Assembly (NCBI RefSeq): GCF_023715565.1 | Contig: NZ_JAMBOJ010000049.1 | Coordinates: 1-34,988 of the forward strand | Length of the DNA: 34,988 nt | Source: Cytobacillus firmus | GTDB taxonomy: Bacteria > Bacillota > Bacilli > Bacillales > Cytobacillaceae | Direction of reading: 5' to 3' | Part shown: one piece after another, positions 25,186 through 31,383 of the stretch | How positions within the stretch are numbered: the first letter of the stretch is position 1 | Layout: each line of letters begins with the position of its first letter | Position numbers and translations under genes: made by a program | Notes under the pieces: model-generated | What the model was told of the DNA's origin: nothing | Seen by the model: the letters and a program-made list of their open reading frames with translations, nothing else | Databases searched by the model: none

Positions 25186-25945
25186 CAGTTATAACAAACT
25201 GGTACAGAATCTAGAATACTTAAAGTTAAAGCAGATGATGATCCATCTTGATGAAACGATTGATTTTATGACGAATAATCAATTGTCATTTACGGATACG
25301 TTAATCAAACTTACGGATTACGAAATCGATATGAAAGAAGTAAACATGGTGAAATCAATGGTGAAAGTTGGCGCATTTCCACATTTCAAGGAAGTAAAAG
25401 ACTTTGATTTTGATTTCCAGCCATCGATTAATAAGCAGCAGATTTTGGATTTCACCACCTTAAGGTTTATTGAGCAAAAAGAAAATATTGTCTTTTTAGG
25501 AACAAGTGGTGTAGGAAAAACTCATTTAGCAACGGCTATTGGAATCGCAGCAGCTAAGAAAAGGACAAGTACGTATTTTATTAAGTGTAATGATTTGATT
25601 CTGAATTTAAAAAGAGCAAAACTTGAAAACCGATTGGAAAACAGACTAAAACATTATGCGAAATACAAACTTCTCATCATTGACGAGATTGGTTACTTGC
25701 CTATTGATGCAGAAGATGCCAAGTTGTTTTTTCAGTTAATAGATATGAGATATGAACAAAAAAGCACCATTTTAACCACAAACGCTAGCTTTAAAACATG
25801 GGGAGATATATTCCAGGATCCCAAAATTGCCAATGCCATCTTAGACCGTGTTCTTCATCACGCGACAGTGGTGAATATTATCGGAGATTCCTATCGCCTG
25901 AAAGACCATTTTAATAAAGAAAACACTAAACAAGGAGATAAATAA
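25178..25945 (+). CDS. istB: IstB helper ATPase of the IS21-family element
   Basis: 255 residues, DnaC/IstB AAA+ ATPase. Walker A GTSGVGKTH (about 108-116), Walker B LLIIDEIGYLP (about 168-178), sensor region STILTTNASFKTWGDIF and C-terminal IIGDSYRLKDHF. It assembles on target DNA and stimulates IstA. ATG 25178 is chosen because GAGGTG lies seven bases upstream; an in-frame ATG at 25163 overlaps that site. Intact, so it could act in trans with another IstA. Confidence 0.93.
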   Translation: MNSSYNKLVQNLEYLKLKQMMIHLDETIDFMTNNQLSFTDTLIKLTDYEIDMKEVNMVKSMVKVGAFPHFKEVKDFDFDFQPSINKQQILDFTTLRFIEQKENIVFLGTSGVGKTHLATAIGIAAAKKRTSTYFIKCNDLILNLKRAKLENRLENRLKHYAKYKLLIIDEIGYLPIDAEDAKLFFQLIDMRYEQKSTILTTNASFKTWGDIFQDPKIANAILDRVLHHATVVNIIGDSYRLKDHFNKENTKQGDK

Positions 25946-25946
25946 G

Positions 25947-26204
25947 ATGAGTGAATTGGCATTAACAAAAACTACGAAGTTCTTTCGTTCATACGGAATT
26001 AAATGTAATGAGGAACTCATTGCGGAATGGTTGAATACTGCTTCCAGAAGAGAAAATTTAAGCGAACAAGTTTGTGAAGATGACCTTTACGACTTTAATG
26101 AATGGTGTAGATGGAAAGGAACCCCCTATGAAGAAGGAATAGATGATCAAACTAAAATCGCAAGATTATTAGAAGAAATTAATGATCTTCAAAGTGAGGT
26201 ATGA
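25947..26204 (+). CDS. IS21 passenger small protein, probably cut short by a nonsense codon
   Basis: 85 residues starting MSELALTKTTKFFRSYGIKC after AAGGAGATAAATAAG. Two bases separate it from the istB stop, so the three genes form one operon. The C-terminus enters a coiled coil (KIARLLEEINDLQSEV) and stops at TGA 26202-26204. The same frame then continues as ALKKEKENLELRLGINPF to TAG 26259-26261, a natural continuation of the coiled coil. This suggests a recent nonsense mutation removing about 18 residues. Function unknown. Confidence 0.6.
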   Translation: MSELALTKTTKFFRSYGIKCNEELIAEWLNTASRRENLSEQVCEDDLYDFNEWCRWKGTPYEEGIDDQTKIARLLEEINDLQSEV

Positions 26205-26275
26205 GCCTTAAAAAAGGAGAAAGAAAATTTAGAGTTAAGACTAGGGATTAATCCTTTTTAGATTAACAAAACCTC

Positions 26276-26306
26276 CCCCCAGCAAAAGAAACAGAAAGGC
26301 TGGGGG
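26276..26306. terminator. Hairpin at the end of the IS21 operon
   Basis: CCCCCAGC / GCTGGGGG with a 15-base loop, 15 bases after the extended passenger frame. No T-run, so termination strength is doubtful. Confidence 0.4.
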
Positions 26307-26333
26307 ATAATACCAAAGTCCGAATAGCAGAAT

Positions 26334-26377
26334 TGTACATTCTAAAACGAGCAAAAGTGTACATATTATCGTTGACA
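26334..26377 (-). repeat. Right end of the IS21-family element
   Basis: TGTACA at 26334-26339 and 26358-26363, with the tip GTTGACA ending at 26377. It also resembles the partial IS end at 84-127. Confidence 0.75.
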
Positions 26378-26652
26378 TTTATACGTATCCAATGAACTCT
26401 TTAATATTGTCAAACCGGGGGTCATCCCGTTTTACGACAATAAGTTCGGAATCTTCATGGTGACTGATATTAAATTAAAAACTGTCCAAATTTTCTTTTC
26501 TATTGGCAGTAGGATTTATTAACCAGTAAAGATATTTGGAGAGACCATATAACCAAGCGTATATCCACCGGGTTCGCTGTTTGCTAATTCACCCCTACCA
26601 ATCCAACCTTCACCTTTTTGACACAATACACCCAAGAGAATTAAAAATGAAG
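26378..26652. other. Degraded sequence with minus-strand coding fragments
   Basis: Two short minus-strand open stretches look like pieces of former genes: one reads GWIGRGELANSEPGGYTLGY and stops near 26519, the other SELIVVKRDDPRFDNIKEFI and runs into the IS21 right end. Neither has a start codon or a recognised family. Confidence 0.35.
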
Positions 26653-26687
26653 GCAAAAAAACCACCCACGATGTTGTGAGGGGTCTC
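26653..26687 (-). terminator. Minus-strand terminator after the truncated lipoprotein
   Basis: Minus strand: CCCCTCAC / GTGGGTGG followed by TTTTTTTGCC, with a six-base loop. A reasonable Rho-independent terminator. Confidence 0.55.
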
Positions 26688-26694
26688 ATTGTGT

Positions 26695-26895
26695 TTATAT
26701 GTGTTTATAAAGTTTGTTGATGTCAATGAAAAAACGTGTTAAGAATCGAAAAAGAAAGCTTGTATGTACCTGTGAAATACTCAAATCGTTATTATTTTCA
26801 CCCAACTGATTCTGGCTTTCGTTACATCCTGATCCTATTCCGATAACCGTTAATACTAAAAGACCGATCTTTAATTGTTTTATTTTATATATCAT
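26695..26895 (-). pseudogene. YhcN-type lipoprotein, truncated second copy
   Basis: It starts well (AGAGGTGATTATTC before ATG 26895) with signal peptide IGLLVLTVIGIGSGC and mature start NESQNQLGENNNDLSISQVH, parallel to the intact lipoprotein at 21576-22049. After ISQVHTS, near 26759, the homology ends abruptly and the frame runs 20 unrelated residues to a stop. The rest of the protein and the spoVAC gene that should follow are gone, so this marks a deletion breakpoint in a second spoVA-type operon. Confidence 0.75.
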
Positions 26896-26934
26896 GAATA
26901 ATCACCTCTGTGTTTCATCCATTATTGAGAGAGT

Positions 26935-26967
26935 AAAAAGGTTGGTTTACTCGACCAACCTTTTTTT
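26935..26967 (-). terminator. Intra-operon hairpin, second copy
   Basis: AAAAAGGTTGG / CCAACCTTTTT, the counterpart of 22089-22120 and at the same place between a DUF1657 gene and a lipoprotein gene. Confidence 0.6.
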
Positions 26968-26976
26968 GTCTTTTAA

Positions 26977-27183
26977 TTATTGTTGTTTGTATTGAGGTTC
27001 TTCTTGTTCGATTTGTTTAACGCGAGGTTCAAGGCTTTTTAGAACGGATTGGGTTTGTTTAGCAGCATCTTGGTAAAGCTGCTTAGCTTGTTCATTTTCC
27101 GTACCAAGAGCAAATGTTTCAAAGCTAGCCTGCGCACTTTTCAATCCCGCTACAGCTGTCTTAACATCATTTATTACTGTCAT
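26977..27183 (-). CDS. DUF1657 small protein, second operon copy
   Basis: 68 residues, nearly identical to the protein of 22132-22338 (MTVINDVKTAVAGLKSAQAS to EEPQYKQQ). ATG 27183 follows AAAGGAGTCGTTATTCA. Upstream there is a sigma-G-like -10 (CATTCTA) but the -35 is weak. The frame is intact although the lipoprotein gene that follows is broken. Confidence 0.85.
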   Translation of the reverse strand: MTVINDVKTAVAGLKSAQASFETFALGTENEQAKQLYQDAAKQTQSVLKSLEPRVKQIEQEEPQYKQQ

Positions 27184-27367
27184 TGAATAACGACTCCTTT
27201 AATGTTTTTAATAACCTTTGTTAGAATGATGAAAAATGGTTTTCTTTATAGTTCAAATGTAATCCATATTTTTTATCTAAAAATAATATTATGAAGTAAG
27301 GTTTGAAAACTAAATTAATATCCTTTTTCTCTTAATAAATAAAATATCCGTTTAATCCAAACGGTTG

Positions 27368-27523
27368 CTATATTTGATTCCAAATTCTCTTTAAATCTAA
27401 TGGTACGAATACTTTATCCCCACGTATCTCCCTATGTATAATGGGATGTGAAAAGCATTGATCTAAACTTAACCCTTCTTCTTTTTTATGCCTAGCTCTT
27501 TTGAAGTCTTCGGGTAATCGCAT
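27368..27523 (-). CDS. Small conserved protein, 51 residues, copy 2
   Basis: It starts at ATG 27523 with AAAAAGGAGC eight bases upstream. The product begins MRLPEDFKRARHKKEEGLSL and contains SHPIIHREIRGDKVFVPLDL. It shares almost all residues with the ORF at 13020-13169; many differences are at third codon positions. It lies about 170 bases downstream, on the same strand, of the longer DUF1657 gene. A third, frameshifted relative is at 28336-28511. Function unknown; hydrophilic, with no membrane segment or known motif. Confidence 0.65.
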   Translation of the reverse strand: MRLPEDFKRARHKKEEGLSLDQCFSHPIIHREIRGDKVFVPLDLKRIWNQI

Positions 27524-27695
27524 AACAATTGCTCCTTTTTATTTTTTAAAAAAATTTTAGTAAGGGAGCGAGTCTTAACTCCCCTCTAATCTATCTAAGG
27601 ATGTTTTTATTGGTAACAAATGAATCAACACATAAAAATTTTTGGCGACATAAAGCTTCAGAATTGTACAAACGTGTGATTCAGTTATTTATTTT

Positions 27696-28016
27696 TTAAG
27701 ACTGGGCATGTTGGTTTTTTTGTCTTACTTGTTGTGCATTATTTTGGCTTGCGAACTCAGTACCGTATTGACCTTGTGACACTTGCGTACTGCCTTGGGA
27801 AGCTTGGTTTCCGTCATGAGCATATTGTGGTTCTTCTTGTTCGATTTGTTGAACGCGTGGTTCAACGCTTTGTAAAACAGATTGGGTTTGTTTAGCAGCA
27901 TCTTGGTAAAGCTGCTTCGCTTGTTCATTATCTGTACTAAGAGCAAATGTTTCAAAGCTAGCTTGAGCGCTTTTTAATCCGGCTAAAGCTGTTTTAACGT
28001 CATTTATGACTGTCAT
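27696..28016 (-). CDS. DUF1657 protein with glutamine-rich C-terminal extension
   Basis: 106 residues. The DUF1657 domain (1-65) matches the 68-residue paralogues. It is followed by a low-complexity tail of about 40 residues (ASQGSTQVSQGQYGTEFASQ, then NNAQQVRQKNQHAQS) rich in Gln, Ser and Asn, as in some spore coat or crust proteins. ATG 28016 follows AGGAGGTGTTATTC. The promoter upstream is a near-perfect sigma-G match. The duplicate at 13316-13610 has decayed. Confidence 0.85.
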   Translation of the reverse strand: MTVINDVKTALAGLKSAQASFETFALSTDNEQAKQLYQDAAKQTQSVLQSVEPRVQQIEQEEPQYAHDGNQASQGSTQVSQGQYGTEFASQNNAQQVRQKNQHAQS

Positions 28017-28053
28017 GAATAACACCTCCTATTATTTTTTTTGAAACCTTTCT

Positions 28054-28084
28054 TAGAATGTTTGAAGATAGAAATATTTATTCA
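28054..28084 (-). promoter_or_regulatory. Sigma-G-like promoter of the extended DUF1657 gene
   Basis: Minus strand: -35 TGAATA (28079-28084), an 18-base spacer and -10 CATTCTA (28054-28060), an exact fit to CATnHTA. Confidence 0.7.
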
Positions 28085-28335
28085 TACAAAGTTTTTAAAA
28101 TTCGAATTATATTTTTATTATTTTCGGAAAAAATACTCTTGGCAAAAAAAATCAAGGAAGAGAGAATAGGGTAAATTTGACGGTTGTACTTTTGTAAAAG
28201 CTGATTAAAGTACAATTGTTTTACAATTCGAGGGGGATTTTCCTTTTCGAGAAGCAAGACTGGTATGCTTATTTAGAAATGGAGTATTGATGCAGTTTGT
28301 ATTTTTCATAAAATTAAAAAAGAGGTAGACGGAGT

Positions 28336-28511
28336 ATGTATAAGGACTATCCTGAAACGATTTATATGGACCAAAACCACGAGCAAGGTGTAAGCAATTT
28401 AATAAAAATATAAATCAGTATTTTTCCAATCCTATTATACATAAGGAAATTAATGGTGATAAAATATATGTTGCCTTGGACCTAGACAGAATCTGGAATA
28501 GGATAAATTAA
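28336..28511 (+). pseudogene. Small conserved protein, frameshifted copy 3
   Basis: ATG 28336 opens a 25-codon frame (MYKDYPETIYMDQNHEQGVS) that stops at TAA. One base shift in the A-rich stretch ATAAAAATATAAATC leads into QYFSNPIIHKEINGDKIYVA then LDLDRIWNRIN, which aligns with the last two-thirds of the 49- and 51-residue proteins. It is on the opposite strand to them and more divergent, so it is an older family member. Confidence 0.6.
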
Positions 28512-28520
28512 TATTTAGTT

Positions 28521-28570
28521 TAGCCACAAATACTCCCCACCTGCGTATAGGTGGGGAGTATTTGTGGCTA
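28521..28570. repeat. Perfect 22-bp inverted repeat
   Basis: TAGCCACAAATACTCCCCAC + CT and its exact complement, with loop GCGTAT. There is no T-run on either strand, so it is not a classical terminator. It lies between the frameshifted small gene and the cotF-like operon. Confidence 0.75.
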
Positions 28571-28611
28571 TCTAAAGGTGGGGGGGTCTTTAAAACTAAT
28601 CTAAAATACCT

Positions 28612-28641
28612 GCATATTTTTGACCGCTGTGTGGCAATCTA
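28612..28641 (+). promoter_or_regulatory. Sigma-G-like promoter of the cotF-like operon
   Basis: -35 GCATAT (28612-28617), a 17-base spacer and -10 CAATCTA (28635-28641). It fits GHATR-17-CATnHTA with one mismatch, 40 bases before the first start codon. Confidence 0.5.
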
Positions 28642-28680
28642 CCCAAGTGATTACAACATTGTTAACAAGGAGGAAACATC

Positions 28681-28962
28681 ATGCAACAAATGCAGACGGG
28701 TATGAATAATCAACAAGCACAAGCTTTAATGACACAACCGCCTGAAATAATGTCAACAAAGGATCATCTCTATGTAAACGATATGTTAAGCTGGAATTTA
28801 CTTGCGATGAAGAAAATGCATTTTTTCGCTCAACAATGTCAAAATCCCGAAGTAAGAGCAGCACTTGAACAAGCTGGACAAATGCATGATCGACACTATC
28901 AACAGCTGCTTCAACAGATGCAACAGTATGTAACTCAACCTTCACAAAATATGAATCAATAA
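28681..28962 (+). CDS. CotF-like spore coat protein
   Basis: 93 residues, Met/Gln-rich, helical. The segment STKDHLYVNDMLSWNLLAMK, then ALEQAGQMHDRHYQQLLQQM, matches the ferritin-like helical pattern of the coat protein F family. ATG 28681 follows AACAAGGAGGAAACATC. It forms an operon with the next gene 13 bases downstream. It probably enters the coat or crust or the forespore; compartment not certain. Confidence 0.75.
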   Translation: MQQMQTGMNNQQAQALMTQPPEIMSTKDHLYVNDMLSWNLLAMKKMHFFAQQCQNPEVRAALEQAGQMHDRHYQQLLQQMQQYVTQPSQNMNQ

Positions 28963-28975
28963 GGAGGAAACTATA

Positions 28976-29323
28976 GTGGAAAATAATACTCCAAACAGGA
29001 TTAAAAATCCTGAAACACCAGTCCCTAAGACGCCGCAAATGAACGATAGAGATTTTCTAAACGATGCCTTAACTACGGAAAAATATATATCTTCCTCATA
29101 CTCGACTGCATTAAAAGAAGCTAGCCATGAATCGTTGTATCGTACAATAGCGTCTGTTTCCCAAGAAACAGACGACTGTCACCGCAATCTATATAACTTA
29201 ATGTTTAAAAACGGATGGTACGGTTTGGAAAAAGAAACTCCACAAACTATTCAACAATCGGTTCAGCAATTTTCTAACTACATGCAAAGTCAAGATCCAT
29301 ATAGAGGTAATGTAATACAATAA
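28976..29323 (+). CDS. CotF-like spore coat protein, second gene of the pair
   Basis: 115 residues from GTG 28976, after AATAAGGAGGAAACTATA. A proline-rich N-terminus (NPETPVPKTPQMNDRDFLND) is followed by the CotF core ALTTEKYISSSYSTALKEAS then VSQETDDCHRNLYNLMFKNG and WYGLEKE, a hallmark of the family. Co-transcribed with the previous gene. The left-hand duplicate block (13-15 kb) lacks this pair. Confidence 0.82.
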   Translation: MENNTPNRIKNPETPVPKTPQMNDRDFLNDALTTEKYISSSYSTALKEASHESLYRTIASVSQETDDCHRNLYNLMFKNGWYGLEKETPQTIQQSVQQFSNYMQSQDPYRGNVIQ

Positions 29324-29384
29324 AAGAACACGTGTTCAAGAAGAATAAACTCAAGGTAAAACAACAATAGTTATGCGAGACAAA

Positions 29385-29409
29385 AGGTTGGTTAGTTGTT
29401 AACCAACCT
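29385..29409. repeat. Hairpin after the cotF-like pair
   Basis: AGGTTGGTTA / TAACCAACCT with a five-base loop. Its arms resemble the AGGTTGG hairpins of the spoVA-type operons, but it has no T-run. Confidence 0.5.
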
Positions 29410-29454
29410 AGAAAATAATTTAGAATTTACAACAATCGAAAGGGCGGCGGTAAG

Positions 29455-29781
29455 ATGAATCTTAAGTGGATGAAACTTTTATCAACGGTTTTTCTTTCAA
29501 TTTTCTTGTTATTAGGGTGTAATAATGGAGATGACGATAATAATCCACCACCGGAGGATGTAACTCCAGGGACAGAGGAACCAATTGAAGATCCTATCGA
29601 CGCAACAGATTCAGATACTATTGATCAACATAATGTCACCCCTGATACAGAAGAACCAATTGAAGATCCAATCGACGCAACAGATCCAGATACTATTGAT
29701 GAACATAATGTCACCCCTGATACAGAAGAATCAATTGAAGATCCTGAAGACGCAACAGATCCAGATACTATTGATGAATAA
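29455..29781 (+). CDS. Acidic-repeat lipoprotein, copy 2
   Basis: 108 residues: lipoprotein signal MNLKWMKLLSTVFLSIFLLL with GCNN, then three tandem repeats of about 27 residues (VTPDTEEPIEDPIDATDPDT with IDEHN). The net charge is very negative. ATG 29455 follows AAAGGGCGGCGGTAAG. The repeats are also near-identical at DNA level (AGAAGAACCAATTGAAGATC-type units), so copy number can change by slippage. It lies 120 bases before the subtilase and may be its partner or substrate; that is inference from conserved linkage in both duplicates. Confidence 0.75.
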   Translation: MNLKWMKLLSTVFLSIFLLLGCNNGDDDNNPPPEDVTPGTEEPIEDPIDATDSDTIDQHNVTPDTEEPIEDPIDATDPDTIDEHNVTPDTEESIEDPEDATDPDTIDE

Positions 29782-29787
29782 GTTTAT

Positions 29788-29811
29788 ACACCGTTTGTTC
29801 TCAAACGGTGT
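29788..29811. terminator. Hairpin after lipoprotein copy 2
   Basis: ACACCGTTTG / CAAACGGTGT with a four-base loop, then TCTTTATG. Shorter relative of the 20-bp hairpin at 14285-14328. Confidence 0.5.
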
Positions 29812-29900
29812 TCTTTATGTATCAAGATTCAAGGATGTTAATAAGAAATTTAATACTTATATTGCAACATTTTCTAATAATAAATTTATAGAGGTGTCTC

Positions 29901-31286
29901 ATGACAAAATTACGAAAGTCCTTATTGGTTACTGTATCCGTACTTATTCTTCTATCCATAGGGTTATTATTCATAGTACCAAATACAAGAAACAAAGAGA
30001 ATCCCGAAAATAAAACAGTTGCTGTCGAAAACAAATTTAATCCCACTATAACCAATGTCCAAAATGTTGAAAACGAAAAAAATGTTCTTCAAATAAACAG
30101 CCTTTCCATGGGTCAAACCATCAAGAATCAATTAAAAAATGATCCTTCCGTTTTTCTAATTAAACACAATGAAAAAACTGAGAGTCATTATATTAAGAAA
30201 GAAGTAAACGTTACATTCAAGACTCTTCCCTCAACAAAGGAAATAAAAAGGATAACACAGGAGATAAATGGCACTATCATTAAAAAGCTAAATTCTACGA
30301 TTGTTTTTCGTTCTAATACGCTTTCGACCAAGGAACTTATTGAATATTTTAACAGACAGGCTATGGTTGAATTTGCTGAACCCAATTATCTTTATCTGCA
30401 AAATCAAATTGGACTTCCTAATGATTTGCTATATAGAGAACAATACCAATGGAACTTATCGGCAATTCAAGCAGAAGCAGGCTGGGATATCACCAAAGGG
30501 GATGAACATATCATTATTGCTGTTATAGACACTGGCGTTGATCTGGACCATCCTGATTTGAGAAGACGAATTACAAATGGTTATAATGTACTGTTGAATA
30601 ATAATTTCCCTGATGATGACAACGGGCATGGCACCCATGTAGCAGGAATCATTGCATCGGAAACAAACAACCATGAAGGTGTTGCAGGCATCACTTGGTA
30701 TAACAAAATAATGCCTATAAAAGCAATGGGTGCCGAAGGGCATGGGACGACCTTTGATATAGCAAAAGGGATTTTTTGGGCAGTGGATCATGGAGCCGAT
30801 GTCATTAATATGAGTTTAGGCAATTATCAGCATTCTTCCCTTTTAAAAGGGGCAATCGATTATGCATACAGTAAAAATGTTGTCTTGATTGCTGCAGCAG
30901 GAAATGAAAATACTATGCAGCCGAGCTATCCAGCTGCTTTTTCTAAGGTTCTAAGTGTCGCCGCCGTAAGTTACACCGGACAACGTGCCCCTTTCTCAAA
31001 TTATGGAGATTATATCGATGTTGCAGCTCCCGGAGTTCAAATTTCGAGCACCTATTTTAACCAGCAGTATGCAGCTTTATCAGGTACTTCTATGGCTTCG
31101 CCTCATGTGGCAGGACTTGCTGGCCTCTTGCTTTCAGTAAACCCTAATTTAACGAACCAAGAAGTAATAGACATTATTAAGAATTCTACTTATGATTTAG
31201 GAATCCCTGGAACTGATCACGAATTTGGTAGTGGCTTAATTAATGTAAAGAATGGATTGGAAGATGCCCAAAGCAAAAGGCAATAA
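29901..31286 (+). CDS. Membrane-anchored S8 (subtilisin-like) serine peptidase
   Basis: 461 residues. The uncleaved signal anchor is about 8-26 (LLVTVSVLILLSIGLLFIV). An I9-like propeptide (about 98-165) precedes the catalytic domain: Asp210 in AVIDTGVDLDHPDL, His243 in NGHGTHVAG, oxyanion Asn335 in AAAGNEN and Ser397 in GTSMASPHVAG. All are present, so it should be active outside the membrane. ATG 29901 follows TAGAGGTGTCTC. It resembles fervidolysin/thermitase-type subtilases. Its place among spore genes suggests action on spore or coat proteins, but the substrate is unknown. A truncated duplicate is at 14863-15086. Confidence 0.92.
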   Translation: MTKLRKSLLVTVSVLILLSIGLLFIVPNTRNKENPENKTVAVENKFNPTITNVQNVENEKNVLQINSLSMGQTIKNQLKNDPSVFLIKHNEKTESHYIKKEVNVTFKTLPSTKEIKRITQEINGTIIKKLNSTIVFRSNTLSTKELIEYFNRQAMVEFAEPNYLYLQNQIGLPNDLLYREQYQWNLSAIQAEAGWDITKGDEHIIIAVIDTGVDLDHPDLRRRITNGYNVLLNNNFPDDDNGHGTHVAGIIASETNNHEGVAGITWYNKIMPIKAMGAEGHGTTFDIAKGIFWAVDHGADVINMSLGNYQHSSLLKGAIDYAYSKNVVLIAAAGNENTMQPSYPAAFSKVLSVAAVSYTGQRAPFSNYGDYIDVAAPGVQISSTYFNQQYAALSGTSMASPHVAGLAGLLLSVNPNLTNQEVIDIIKNSTYDLGIPGTDHEFGSGLINVKNGLEDAQSKRQ

Positions 31287-31383
31287 TCCCTTTTTGAAAC
31301 CGTTGCTTTTCGTTGTTATAAAACTTCTACATGATGTACATTGTTTGTACATGATAATGGAAAAACTAAGGAGGGAATTTTAG

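Larger units (their letters stand above)
23803..26377 (+). mobile_element. IS21-family insertion sequence, 2.6 kb
   Basis: It carries frameshifted istA, intact istB and a short passenger ORF. The left end begins TGCTAATTTAAGAG followed by TGTACA, 18 bases, and AATGTACA. The right end read inward is TGTCAACGATAATA followed by TGTACA, the same spacing, and AATGTACA. Both begin with TG and carry the paired internal repeats typical of IS21. The matching bases TATAAATG just outside or at the tips are inverted rather than directly repeated, so no target duplication is evident. It sits in already scrambled spore-island sequence. Confidence 0.8.

Noticed and set aside
23795..26385. Target-site duplication of the IS21-family element
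   Set aside because: The flanking bases TATAAA and TTTATA are inverted to one another, not direct repeats, so they may be part of the ends or coincidence.
27725..27955. Second frame inside the extended DUF1657 gene
   Set aside because: Same strand but shifted frame of a well-supported gene; lysine/asparagine-rich by composition only.
28521..28570. Rho-independent terminator
   Set aside because: The stem is perfect but no T-run follows on either strand.
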